From NCBI GenBank assembly GCA_963664365.1, contig OY761144.1, positions 682,001-746,000 of the forward strand: a stretch of 64,000 nucleotides of DNA. The letters are read 5' to 3'. The stretch's first letter is position 1, and each line of letters starts with the position of its first letter. This document shows positions 17,941 to 25,708 of the stretch, in pieces. The notes beneath the pieces were generated by a model. It did no database searches and was not told where the DNA came from. It was given only the letters and a program-made list of their open reading frames with translations. The DNA is from VXRN01 sp963664365 (GTDB lineage: Bacteria; Chloroflexota; Dehalococcoidia; Lucifugimonadales; UBA1123). The translations under genes were made by a program, and so were the position numbers.

Positions 17941-19032
17941 TTACCCTTTGTTCAAGAATTTAACGCAAACCGGCATCGGAACGCGCGTCACCTGGCCTGT
18001 GGGATCTAGCAGGCCGGACTCCAAGTCGATGCGGAACGTGACCACGCTGTCGCTGTTCTGGTTCTCGGCCACCAAAAGAGTCCCGGACGGGTCTATCTCG
18101 AAGTTGCGCGGCGTTCTCCCTCCCGTGGACTGATGCCCGACGGCGGTCAGCCGACCCGTCTCGCCGTCAACGGCGAATATGGCGATGCTATCGTGTCCCC
18201 GGTTCGACACGTACAGAAAGCGACCGTCCGGGTGAACGAGGATGTGGGCCGTCGTGTTCGTCCCCGAAAATCCGGCGGGGAGCGTGCCGATGGTCTGGAA
18301 CTCGGTTAGGGCGCCGGTCTCCGCGTCATGCTCGAATGCCGTGACTGCGCTTCCGAGCTCGTTGTTCAGGTAAGCCCACCGCCCGTTGGGATGAAACGCG
18401 AAGTGGCGCGGGCCGAACCCGGGGTTAACCTCCACGAAGGCCGGATCGGCCGGAGTCAGCTTGCCGGAGTCCTGATCGAACCGGTAGATGAAGACGCGGT
18501 CCACACCTAAGTCGGGAACGTATGCGAAACGGTTCTCGGGGTCCAGGTTTATGGAGTGAGCGTGCGCCTCTCCCTGCCTGCGCGGATTGACGCTCGATCC
18601 TTCATGCTGGATGAACTCGCAGGCAGCTTCGAGGCCGCCGTCCTCCCTGATGGGCAGGACGCAGATGCTGCCGCCGTGATAGTTCGCGGCCAACAGATAG
18701 CGACCCGAGCCGTCCACGACGAGGTGGCACGGACCCGGCCCAACCGAACCCTGCCGGTTGATAAAACTCAACTCTCCCGATTCGGCATCCACCGAATAGG
18801 CATACAGAGCCCCTTGCGACTCCCCCTCGAACTCCTCCACCTCTGACGTGGCGTAGATGAACCGACCGCTCGGATGCAGCGCGAGGAACGATGGGTTGTC
18901 GGCCCCGGACGCGACCGAGACCGGCTCCAGCGCCCCGGTATCCCGATCGAAGCGGTGAACGTAGATCCCCTCGGATGTGCTGTGGGTATAAGTGCCTATG
19001 AAGGCCAGGGGTGCGGTATTGGATGTCGTCAT
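17941..19032 (-). CDS. Lactonase-type beta-propeller (6-phosphogluconolactonase family)
   Basis: This 363-residue seven-bladed propeller belongs to the PF10282 lactonase family (YbhE-type 6-phosphogluconolactonase and relatives). Typical blades are NPSFLALHPSGRFIYATSE, GPCHLVVDGSGRYLLAANYHGG, GPRHFAFHPNGRWAYLNNE and TPRNFEIDPSGTLLVAENQ. YHGG and the AHAHSI segment sit near the presumed active face. No signal peptide is present, consistent with a cytoplasmic enzyme. TAGGAGG precedes the ATG by about eleven bases. True 6-phosphogluconolactonase activity is plausible but other sugar lactones are possible. Confidence 0.85.
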   Translation of the reverse strand: MTTSNTAPLAFIGTYTHSTSEGIYVHRFDRDTGALEPVSVASGADNPSFLALHPSGRFIYATSEVEEFEGESQGALYAYSVDAESGELSFINRQGSVGPGPCHLVVDGSGRYLLAANYHGGSICVLPIREDGGLEAACEFIQHEGSSVNPRRQGEAHAHSINLDPENRFAYVPDLGVDRVFIYRFDQDSGKLTPADPAFVEVNPGFGPRHFAFHPNGRWAYLNNELGSAVTAFEHDAETGALTEFQTIGTLPAGFSGTNTTAHILVHPDGRFLYVSNRGHDSIAIFAVDGETGRLTAVGHQSTGGRTPRNFEIDPSGTLLVAENQNSDSVVTFRIDLESGLLDPTGQVTRVPMPVCVKFLNKG

Positions 19033-19157
19033 GGGTACGGTTCCCTCCTACGCTGATACTTTACACCGTTTGGGACGGTGGGTGAACACACCGGCCGCGC
19101 GAACCACGTTCCAATCCCAACGGCGCCTGTCCTCTACCCGTCTGCTCAAACTCCCAA

Positions 19158-19186
19158 TTGACTATTCCGAGCCCGTGCAATAGTCT
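19158..19186 (+). promoter_or_regulatory. Promoter with overlapping operator of the toxin-antitoxin operon
   Basis: TTGACT (19158-19163) and TAGTCT (19181-19186) are 17 bases apart. A perfect 7-base inverted repeat, GACTATT at 19160-19166 and AATAGTC at 19179-19185, overlaps both boxes. This is the arrangement expected for autorepression by an antitoxin or antitoxin-toxin complex. Confidence 0.6.
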
Positions 19187-19212
19187 TTTGGAACCATAGC
19201 CGGAGGCCACAG

Positions 19213-19482
19213 ATGGCTACTCAACAGAAGCAAGAGACTACCAAGCAGGAGCTCAAAGACCTGATCGACGGCCTGCCCGGTCAGGAGCTCCACGCCGTCA
19301 AGCGGTTCATCCAATACATTAGGGATGTGGATGACCCGCTGATAAGGCTAATGGCTGAAGCCCCCTGGGACGACGAGCCGGTTACCCAGGAGGACCTAGA
19401 CGCCATAGAAGAGTCCAACCGAGACATTGTTGCTGGGCGAGTTGTCTCTCACCAAGACCTGAAAGCAGAACTTGGCATTTGA
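19213..19482 (+). CDS. Antitoxin of a RelE/ParE-type toxin-antitoxin pair
   Basis: An 89-residue acidic protein with an N-terminal helical part (KQELKDLIDGLPGQELHAVKRFIQYI) and a polar C-terminal tail (DEPVTQEDLDAIEESNRDI) of the kind that wraps around RelE-family toxins. GGAGG lies seven bases before the ATG. The next gene, a RelE/ParE-like toxin, overlaps its 3' end. No classical ribbon-helix-helix or HTH sequence is obvious, so operator binding is inferred only from the palindromic promoter upstream. Confidence 0.8.
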   Translation: MATQQKQETTKQELKDLIDGLPGQELHAVKRFIQYIRDVDDPLIRLMAEAPWDDEPVTQEDLDAIEESNRDIVAGRVVSHQDLKAELGI

Positions 19483-19732
19483 GTTGGAAATCGTCTACAC
19501 GAATCGTGCCCGCCGGGATGTCGATCGGCTCGACATCTCAGTTACCACGAGGGTTTTGCGAGCTTTGGAGAGACTGGCGAACGGGGAACCGTCAGATGTT
19601 AGGAAACTTCGGGGCGCCTCGGGTGACAGCCGGCTCCGTGTAGGCGATTGGAGGGTAATCTTCGAATTTGACCAGCACGGGCGCACAATAAACATCAAGA
19701 GAATAGTACACAGGCGCGATGCCTACAGGTAA
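19472..19732 (+). CDS. RelE/ParE-family toxin
   Basis: An 86-residue basic protein with the RelE/ParE fold signature: IVYTNRARRDVDRL at the start, VRKLRGASGDSRLRVGDWRVIFEF in the core and RIVHRRDAYR at the C-terminus. RelE members are ribosome-dependent mRNA interferases, ParE members gyrase poisons; conserved Arg in RLRVGDWRV and the C-terminal H-R-Y set fit the RelE side better. Translation starts at a TTG, either 19472 (11-base overlap with the antitoxin) or 19484. The weak start and overlap are typical of toxin genes kept below antitoxin level. Confidence 0.85.
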   Translation: MAFELEIVYTNRARRDVDRLDISVTTRVLRALERLANGEPSDVRKLRGASGDSRLRVGDWRVIFEFDQHGRTINIKRIVHRRDAYR

Positions 19733-19744
19733 CAGGAGCAACAC

Positions 19745-20770
19745 ATGACCAATCAGGAACACGACTGGGAATTTGGACTGCGTGACGAGGGCCACGAGGG
19801 CGGCGGAGAAGGCCCTTCGATACTCGGCGAGGGCGACTTCAAATACGAGGTCTCAGGCGAGAACTGGGGCAACCTGCCCGACGGCTGGGTGTACAAGGAA
19901 GGAACGGCGGTCGCCGTCAACTCCAAAGACCATGTTTACGTGTTCAACCGCGGCACGTGCCACATGATCATCTTCGACACCGACGGGAACATCGTCGGCG
20001 CTTGGGACCAGCACAAGTTCGCCAACCCGCACGGAGTCACCATCGCGCCGGACGACACGGTCTTCTGCGTGGACAACGGCGACAGCACCGTCCGCAAGTT
20101 CACAGCCGACGGGAATCTGCTAATGACACTTGGTACTCCGGGAAAACCGGCGCCCAAGATGAGCGGTGAGCCGTTCAGCGTTCCCGCCCACGTCGCGATT
20201 GACAAGCGGACTGGCGAGTTCTACGTGGCCGACGGCTACTCCAACGCCCGCGTTCACAAATACTCGCCGGACGGCGCCCATCTCTTCTCTTGGGGCGAGT
20301 CCGGCACTGCCGAGGGCCAGTTCAACATCGTCCACAACGTCACCACCGACGGCGATGGCTGGGTGTACGTCGCCGACCGGGAGAACCACCGCATCCAGAT
20401 ATTCAGCCCCGAGGGGAAGTTCGAGACGCAGTGGGGCAACCTCTCCCGCGCCGCCGCGATCTGCATAGACGGACGCTCGGGACAGGAGTTGGTGTACATC
20501 GGCGAGTACTTCTGCGGAATCGGGTCGAATGACATCGGCACAGACCTCGGCCCGCGCGTCTCCATCATGAACACGAAGGGCGAGCTGCTGGCCCGTGTCG
20601 GACGCTGGAGCTACGGCGCGCAGAGCGGCAGATTCTACTCGCCGCACGGCATAGCGGTCGATTCGCGGGGAGACATATACGTCGCCGAAGTCTCGTGGAG
20701 CGACTACGGCAGCAAGATGGACCCGCCCCGCGAACTCCGGTCCATGCAAAAGCTGGTGAAACTGAACTGA
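19745..20770 (+). CDS. NHL-repeat protein, peptidyl-alpha-amidating lyase-like propeller
   Basis: The 341-residue protein has a polar N-terminus followed by six propeller blades (GTAVAVNSKDHVYVFNRGT, NPHGVTIAPDDTVFCVDNGD, VPAHVAIDKRTGEFYVADGY, VHNVTTDGDGWVYVADREN, and a last blade SPHGIAVDSRGDIYVAEV). The blade order and the FNRG and DNGD segments resemble bacterial homologues of peptidyl-alpha-hydroxyglycine alpha-amidating lyase, though the substrate here is unknown. CAGGAG precedes the ATG by six bases. It sits between the toxin gene and the restriction-modification pair. Confidence 0.85.
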   Translation: MTNQEHDWEFGLRDEGHEGGGEGPSILGEGDFKYEVSGENWGNLPDGWVYKEGTAVAVNSKDHVYVFNRGTCHMIIFDTDGNIVGAWDQHKFANPHGVTIAPDDTVFCVDNGDSTVRKFTADGNLLMTLGTPGKPAPKMSGEPFSVPAHVAIDKRTGEFYVADGYSNARVHKYSPDGAHLFSWGESGTAEGQFNIVHNVTTDGDGWVYVADRENHRIQIFSPEGKFETQWGNLSRAAAICIDGRSGQELVYIGEYFCGIGSNDIGTDLGPRVSIMNTKGELLARVGRWSYGAQSGRFYSPHGIAVDSRGDIYVAEVSWSDYGSKMDPPRELRSMQKLVKLN

Positions 20771-20780
20771 GAGTAGAAAC

Positions 20781-21518
20781 ATGTCAGAGAGACCAGGTGA
20801 TCCTGGGTTACAACTCCAGTTGGACGCACCTCCAAAGTCTAGGAGGAGACGGCGAGTACAAGGTGGTATATCCACGAGTGACGTGATCACTTCGGCACAT
20901 GTCGGGGGGAATGCGGATGTGTTCGCCCAGATACTTCAGCTACACGTCCCACGTGGGGCAATCATAGCTGACGTAACATGGGGCAAAGGGGTTTTCTGGC
21001 AAAAGGTAGATGAGTCACTCTACGACGTCAGGGCCACGGATATTTCAATGGGTGTGGACTGCCGAGAGTTGCCTTATCACAGCGGTGAAATCGACTGTGT
21101 AGTACTTGACCCACCTTACATGGAAGGGTTCTACAGAGATCACGGAAGTCAAAAGGCCGGAGGGGGCAGCCACTCAACATTCCGGGAACACTACTCAAAT
21201 GGCGACGAACGGCCTGGTCGGTTGAAGTGGCACGCCGCCGTGATCGATCTCTATCGAGAGGCTGGATGTGAGGCGTATCGTGTTCTCAAGACCAACGGCG
21301 TCCTGATAGTCAAATGCCAAGACGAAGTAAGCGCAAACAAGCAATGGCTTACTCACGTAGAAATCATCAACTACTACGAAGGGCTGGGTTTCTACACGAA
21401 AGATCTGTTTGTTGTAGTCCGCCCGAACAAACCTTCAGTAACCAGATTGAAAAAGCAAGTGCATGCGCGGAAGAACCACTCATATTTTTTGGTATTCGTG
21501 AAGACACATCGACGCTAG
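20781..21518 (+). CDS. DNA methyltransferase of a restriction-modification pair
   Basis: The 245-residue protein has the AdoMet-binding motif IIADVTWGKGVFW (residues 61-73) and the catalytic motif IV VVLDPPYMEGF (107-117), the DPPY form used by N6-adenine and N4-cytosine DNA methylases. The C-terminal half (RVLKTNGVLIVKCQDE, then a YYEGLGFYTKDLFVVVRP segment) completes a small Rossmann methylase fold. The first 33 residues are Arg-rich and less convincing, so a later start is possible. Codon use and base composition are less GC-rich than in neighbours. It converges with the endonuclease gene four bases away. Recognition sequence unknown. Confidence 0.8.
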   Translation: MSERPGDPGLQLQLDAPPKSRRRRRVQGGISTSDVITSAHVGGNADVFAQILQLHVPRGAIIADVTWGKGVFWQKVDESLYDVRATDISMGVDCRELPYHSGEIDCVVLDPPYMEGFYRDHGSQKAGGGSHSTFREHYSNGDERPGRLKWHAAVIDLYREAGCEAYRVLKTNGVLIVKCQDEVSANKQWLTHVEIINYYEGLGFYTKDLFVVVRPNKPSVTRLKKQVHARKNHSYFLVFVKTHRR

Positions 21519-21522
21519 TACA

Positions 21523-22404
21523 CTACCTACCATTAGATTCACGCTTCATCAGTAGTTCATCGAGTATATCTCTCAGGTTACGCCTGAACGGAGGATCGGG
21601 AGGCCATGACACAGGTACAAGGCTGGCAAGCAGTTGATTTCGCACTTCTGGAGAGTACCCTCTATAGGCGCTTCGAGGAAGGTCAGCGTTCTTGGCGAAG
21701 AGGAAATCCCATTCTTGGGTAAAGGCGAAACAGTTCACTGCAAGAATGTCGAACTCTCCGACCATCAGTAGCGTTGTCTCAAGTTCGGACCCATCCTCCA
21801 AAATGATTGTACGCCGATCGCTTGCATCCACCTGTGCTTTGCCCCGCCAACCATCGTCAACCTTCTCGACCATGCTGCTTTGCAATGACTTGCTCTCGAT
21901 AGTGAACTGCTGACCTGAGTATCTGATGACATGATCGCCTTTTTTCGTCCGATCATGATCGTCCGGCTTTCCAAGATATTGGAACTCCTCCCCTGAAAGC
22001 AGAAACTGCTCTAACTTGAACTCCGCCACGTACCCGAGTAGCATACCTCTCAGACTCGGATTTTCGTCAGTGAGCCTAGTCAGTTCACTCGGTGTGAGGT
22101 TCCATCGTTCCAAAATGTCAGGTGTTTCAGACGAGCGTTTTCCGAATCCAAGAGAAGTCAGAACATCAGAAATATCTAGATTGAGCGCTTGAAGAATCTG
22201 CAAAAGCTCAATGACGTCCAAGCGCCGCTCGCCCCGTTCGTATTTCGAAACGAATGATTGGGGCACTTGGAGCGCCTCAGCGACCTTTGCTTGAGTTAAC
22301 CCGAGATTGAGCCTCGTATGCGCAAGTAGCTGATTCAACGCTAGGTAGGGCGCAGAGTGGTGTGGAATCATAGGCAAGTTCAGCTTACTTCCACTTGCCC
22401 CCAT
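21523..22404 (-). CDS. HTH-restriction endonuclease fusion
   Basis: This 293-residue protein joins an XRE-type helix-turn-helix (residues about 22-85: LNQLLAHTRLNLGLTQAKVA, then VPQSFVSKYERGERRLDV) to a C-terminal domain with a PD-(D/E)XK pattern: YVAEFKLEQFLL (possible Glu128), Asp157 in KKGDHVIRYSG, and Glu170-Ser-Lys172 in FTIESKSLQ. The segment GEFDILAVNCFAFTQEWDFLFA is typical of restriction-endonuclease-like folds. It faces the methyltransferase gene tail to tail. I infer an endonuclease that carries its own DNA-binding or controller domain. The region is AT-richer than its surroundings, suggesting transfer. No clear ribosome site precedes the ATG. Confidence 0.75.
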   Translation of the reverse strand: MGASGSKLNLPMIPHHSAPYLALNQLLAHTRLNLGLTQAKVAEALQVPQSFVSKYERGERRLDVIELLQILQALNLDISDVLTSLGFGKRSSETPDILERWNLTPSELTRLTDENPSLRGMLLGYVAEFKLEQFLLSGEEFQYLGKPDDHDRTKKGDHVIRYSGQQFTIESKSLQSSMVEKVDDGWRGKAQVDASDRRTIILEDGSELETTLLMVGEFDILAVNCFAFTQEWDFLFAKNADLPRSAYRGYSPEVRNQLLASLVPVSWPPDPPFRRNLRDILDELLMKRESNGR

Positions 22405-22457
22405 AACCCAAATTAGGATATTTTACTACTCAGCATCAATTTCCCGGAGGCCCCACC

Positions 22458-23303
22458 ATGACCATCGGACTCTCCACACCGCTTCCCGCCTACAAGGTCA
22501 GGCCCGCGTTTCTCGCGGCAAAGGCCGAAGAGCTCGGTTTCGACTCCATCTGGTACGCCGAGCACCCCGTCCTGCCGGTGTACTCTACGAGCCGATTTCC
22601 CAGCGCTGCGGACGGCGCCATCCCCTGGACATACGCCCACTTCACCGATCCCTACATCGCCCTCGCCCAGGCGTCCGGCGTCACCAGCAAGATCAAGCTC
22701 GGGACCGGAATCACGCTCATCCCTGAGCGCAACCCGCTGGTTCTGGCCAAGGCCGTCTCTTCTCTCGACCTCTTCAGCGGCGGACGATTCATCTTAGGAA
22801 TCGGCACCGGATGGAACCGCGAAGAGACCGAGATAATGGGCGGCGACTTCGACCATCGCTGGACCCAGACCAAGGAGTCCCTGCTCGCGCTCAAGGAGTT
22901 GTGGACTCAGGACGAGGCCGAGTTTCACGGACGCTACTACGACTTCCCCCCTGTGCGGATGTACCCGAAGCCGGCGCAAAAGCCGCATCCGCCGATACTG
23001 ATCGGAGGTCACGCGCCCCGTGTCCTCCAACGCGTCGCCGAGATCGGGGATGGATGGCTCCCAAACCGGGCCACTCCGGCTACGGTCGAGGACAGCCGGA
23101 AGCAGTTGGACGCTCTCGCCGAAGAACGTGGGCGCGACCCCGGCTCGATCACCATTACAGTCTATGGACAGCCGCCGGACCGGCAAGTCATACAGGACTA
23201 CTTGAACGCCGGCGCAAACAGGGTCACCGTTCGCCCGGAACTGACCGAAACTGAGGAGGACGCTGCGGCGGAGTTGGAGCGGGTCGCGGCGGCGGCGCTC
23301 TAG
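22458..23303 (+). CDS. LLM-class flavin/F420-dependent oxidoreductase
   Basis: This 281-residue TIM-barrel protein belongs to the bacterial luciferase-like monooxygenase superfamily, F420-type subfamily by pattern: AAKAEELGFDSIWYAEHPVLP, LGTGITLIPERNPLVLAKAV, FILGIGTGWNREE and PPILIGGHAPRVLQRVAEIGDGW. It reduces or oxygenates an unknown substrate with reduced flavin or F420. CGGAGG lies eight bases before the ATG. It is divergent from the endonuclease gene. Expansion of this family is a known trait of SAR202 Chloroflexota. Confidence 0.9.
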   Translation: MTIGLSTPLPAYKVRPAFLAAKAEELGFDSIWYAEHPVLPVYSTSRFPSAADGAIPWTYAHFTDPYIALAQASGVTSKIKLGTGITLIPERNPLVLAKAVSSLDLFSGGRFILGIGTGWNREETEIMGGDFDHRWTQTKESLLALKELWTQDEAEFHGRYYDFPPVRMYPKPAQKPHPPILIGGHAPRVLQRVAEIGDGWLPNRATPATVEDSRKQLDALAEERGRDPGSITITVYGQPPDRQVIQDYLNAGANRVTVRPELTETEEDAAAELERVAAAAL

Positions 23304-23320
23304 ACCCTGCTACCCGCTCT

Positions 23321-23364
23321 AAATCAGCGAAATCACCCCAATCACAAGAATCACAGTTCAGACA
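23321..23364. repeat. Dispersed repeat, copy A
   Basis: A stretch of about 44 bases reading AAATCAGCGAAATCACCCC followed by AATCACAAGAATCACAG recurs at 40644-40687 with at most a base or two changed. Both copies lie between genes. It is not in a coding frame shared by the two loci. Confidence 0.7.
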
Positions 23365-23376
23365 CCCCACCCAAAA

Positions 23377-24270
23377 CTAACCGCTGATGGTAACTCCGGC
23401 CATGTCTTCGATGAAATTGGCGATCGCGGAGTGGTCGGAGTTGCCCTTGCCGTCGTTCATCAGGGATACGATCATCTGCTGGACGAGCGAGGTGACGGGA
23501 AGTCCGACGCCCAACTCTTTTCCGGTGAGCAGCGCGTTGTTGAGGTCCTTGTGATGGAGCACGATCCTGAACCCGGGATCGAAGTTGCCCTCGATCATCA
23601 TAGGCCCTTTGGCGTTGAGGACGTTGGAGCCGGCCAGACCGCCTTTGATGGCCTCGAAGACGACGGCAGGGTCTAGGCCCGCCTTCCTGGCGAGCGTGAG
23701 CGCCTCTCCGACGGCCTCGATGTTGGCCGCGACGATGATCTGGTTGGCGAGCTTGGTGGTGTTGCCCGCGCCATAGTCTCCGCACAGTACGATGCTGGAT
23801 CCCATGGCCTCTAGCAGGCCGATATGGGCGTCGAAGACGTCCTTCTTGCCGCCGACCATTATGGCGAGTGTGCCGGAGACCGCGCCGGGTTCACCGCCGG
23901 ACACCGGCGCGTCCAAGAAAGCGACGCCCTTCGCTTCGCAGGCCGCGGCGATCTTCTGTGAGCTTGCGGGGGCGATGGAACTCATGTCGATGACGACTGA
24001 ACCCTCCGATGTGCCCTCCAGGACTCCGTTTTCGCCGAGGATGGCGGCCTCGGAGTCGGCGGAGTCCGGAACCATAGTTATCACGGTGGGAGATGAGGCG
24101 GCGACCTCGGCGGAGGAAGAAGCGGGCTTCGCTCCCTCGGTCACCATCTCCTCCATTGCCGAGCCGACGACGTCGTAAACGGTGAGCGAGTACCCGGCTT
24201 TCATGAGGTTTCTGACCATGGGGCGTCCCATGATTCCGAGACCGATGAATCCGATTTCTCTGCTTGGCAT
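23377..24270 (-). CDS. 3-hydroxyisobutyrate dehydrogenase / tartronate semialdehyde reductase family
   Basis: The 297-residue NAD(P)-dependent beta-hydroxyacid dehydrogenase begins with the dinucleotide fold IGFIGLGIMGRPMVRNL. The substrate-binding signature FLDAPVSGGEPGA is near residue 122 and the catalytic Lys motif GAGNTTKLANQII near 173. A Thr in place of the common A in GNxxK is harmless. Length and the C-terminal helical domain (FRIVLHHKDLNNAL) match GarR/GlxR and 3-hydroxyisobutyrate dehydrogenases; motifs do not decide between them. Confidence 0.9.
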   Translation of the reverse strand: MPSREIGFIGLGIMGRPMVRNLMKAGYSLTVYDVVGSAMEEMVTEGAKPASSSAEVAASSPTVITMVPDSADSEAAILGENGVLEGTSEGSVVIDMSSIAPASSQKIAAACEAKGVAFLDAPVSGGEPGAVSGTLAIMVGGKKDVFDAHIGLLEAMGSSIVLCGDYGAGNTTKLANQIIVAANIEAVGEALTLARKAGLDPAVVFEAIKGGLAGSNVLNAKGPMMIEGNFDPGFRIVLHHKDLNNALLTGKELGVGLPVTSLVQQMIVSLMNDGKGNSDHSAIANFIEDMAGVTISG

Positions 24271-24313
24271 GATATGTCTCCTTTCAGTGCGTGGGGTGGT
24301 TGGTGTCGAGAGG

Positions 24314-24670
24314 TTACTTGAGCAGGCCCTCGACGGGAATTAGACGCTTATTGTGGGGGTCAACGCCGAGTAGTACGCCTTCCAGCGTGTAGGAGCCAAG
24401 CAGCGCTCCTCCGGCGTCTTCGCCAAAGACCACCCATGTGATGGTCTCGCGGCCTTCGACGCGAATTCGGATCTGGGCGAGATCCAGTTGGACGCGTTCT
24501 CCGCTGGCGTAGGCGAAATACTTGCTGTCCGTAGGCTCGATTTCGAGGTCTCTGAGAATGGATCGTGGAACTACCGTGAAAGTCGCCCCGGTATCGACCA
24601 GCGCCTCCATTTCTTCGAAGCGCTGTCCGTCGAAGTCGGCGACTTGGATCGGTACGTCGAATGTGCCCAT
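24314..24670 (-). CDS. Retropepsin-like aspartyl protease-fold protein
   Basis: The 118-residue protein carries MEALVDTGATFTVVPR at residues 22-37, the D-T-G-A active-site motif of retroviral-type aspartic proteases, and a C-terminal strand GALLGSYTLEGVLLGVDPHN like the family's flap-to-psi-loop region. Members act as dimers. No membrane segment is present. GAGGAT precedes the ATG. It is probably a soluble protease or a protease-fold relic. Similar small genes are common in Chloroflexota and cyanobacteria, and their targets are unknown. Confidence 0.8.
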   Translation of the reverse strand: MGTFDVPIQVADFDGQRFEEMEALVDTGATFTVVPRSILRDLEIEPTDSKYFAYASGERVQLDLAQIRIRVEGRETITWVVFGEDAGGALLGSYTLEGVLLGVDPHNKRLIPVEGLLK

Positions 24671-24839
24671 TACAGTCTATCCTCAGCGGGTCTCACGCAG
24701 ATGTGCGGGATGGTGGAGATTATAGCAGATTGGCAGTGTCGAGGTTGCCCGGGTCTGTGGCGCGTGTACACTCGTCGAATTGAAGCAGACTCGGAGATTG
24801 ACTGAAAAATGCGGTATGGATACCATGATGTTGGGTTGT

Positions 24840-24860
24840 GGGCGGGCATGAAACCCGCCC
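24840..24860. repeat. Palindromic repeat (possible terminator)
   Basis: GGGCGGG (24840-24846) and CCCGCCC (24854-24860) form a perfect 7-base stem with loop CATGAAA, followed by CCTACGG. The same GGGC..GCCCCTACG layout occurs with another stem sequence at 51631-51655, suggesting a family of short dispersed palindromes. No T-run follows, so a terminator role is uncertain. Confidence 0.6.
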
Positions 24861-24889
24861 CTACGGTCCGGCGGCATTAGGAGCGGCGA

Positions 24890-25213
24890 TTGACGACGGG
24901 GGAGACAGTGACCTGGCGCAGGATTCAGGGGATGTTGCACGGGATCATGGGCCGGTGGGAGCGCAAGCAGGGTCGGAAGGGTCTTCCGGGCATCCACGAT
25001 TATTCGTGGGAGACGCCGGACCACCTGGCGAACGACAGGTCCATGGGTACGAGGTTCATCGAGCCGGGAGTTCCGGCGGAGGAAACGGCGTTGATAATCT
25101 CCCTTCGCAAGGGGTTCGGGAGTATTCCACGGATGCCGATGGGCGGACCGTTTCTGAAGGATGATGAGATAGACGAGATCGCCCGCTGGATAGACGCGGG
25201 GATGCCGGAGTAA
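24890..25213 (+). CDS. Cytochrome-c-domain-like protein without heme motif
   Basis: A 107-residue protein starting at a TTG with TAGGAG seven bases upstream. The C-terminal half (GTRFIEPGVPAEETALIISL, then MPMGGPFLKDDEIDEIARW and IDAGMPE) closely follows the pattern of the cytochrome c-like domains that end in a RWIDAGA-type helix, but there is no CXXCH heme-attachment motif anywhere and no signal peptide. It may be a heme-less relative or a protein that only shares the helical end. It is closely followed by the OsmC gene. Confidence 0.6.
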   Translation: MTTGETVTWRRIQGMLHGIMGRWERKQGRKGLPGIHDYSWETPDHLANDRSMGTRFIEPGVPAEETALIISLRKGFGSIPRMPMGGPFLKDDEIDEIARWIDAGMPE

Positions 25214-25223
25214 GAGACGTAAA

Positions 25224-25658
25224 GTGAGCGACAGACCGGGGAGCAGTGTTAGACTTAGCTGGGAGGGCGGGTTCAGGTTCGAGTCGGAAGACTCGCACGG
25301 GCACACCCTTACGCTGGACGCGCCCCAGAGCGACGGCGACGAGTTCGGCGGCTTCATGCCGGGGGACATGCTTCTGACGGCGTTGGCGGGTTGCAGCGGG
25401 ATCGACGTGGCAAATATTCTCGTCAAGCAGAGGCAGCGGGTGGACGGCCTGGAGATAGAGGTCCGGGGCAGCCAGAACCCGGATCCTCCGTGGACGTGGG
25501 AGGACATCGAGCTTCACTACGTCATCCGGGGCAGAGGAATCAACGAGCGGCTGGTCAGGCGGGCGATAGATTTGTCGGAGAACAAGTACTGCTCGATAGG
25601 AGCGACAATCAGCGGCAGGACGCGGATCAGCAGCAGCTTCGAGATAGTCGAGAGCTGA
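25224..25658 (+). CDS. OsmC family peroxiredoxin-like protein
   Basis: This 144-residue protein belongs to the OsmC/Ohr family, which detoxifies organic hydroperoxides with two cysteines. Cys57 is in LLTALAGCSGIDVANIL and Cys123 in ENKYCSIGATIS, the expected positions. The start is a GTG at 25224, ten bases after the preceding stop, so it is likely cotranscribed with the upstream gene. The protein is cytoplasmic by appearance. Confidence 0.85.
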   Translation: MSDRPGSSVRLSWEGGFRFESEDSHGHTLTLDAPQSDGDEFGGFMPGDMLLTALAGCSGIDVANILVKQRQRVDGLEIEVRGSQNPDPPWTWEDIELHYVIRGRGINERLVRRAIDLSENKYCSIGATISGRTRISSSFEIVES

Positions 25659-25708
25659 GCGATCCGTCGGAATCAGACAACTGAACACAGGACACGGAGG
25701 ACTTGAAA

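Noticed and set aside
23304..23376. Terminator hairpin after the LLM oxidoreductase
   Set aside because: The sequence is a dispersed non-palindromic repeat without a GC stem and T-run.
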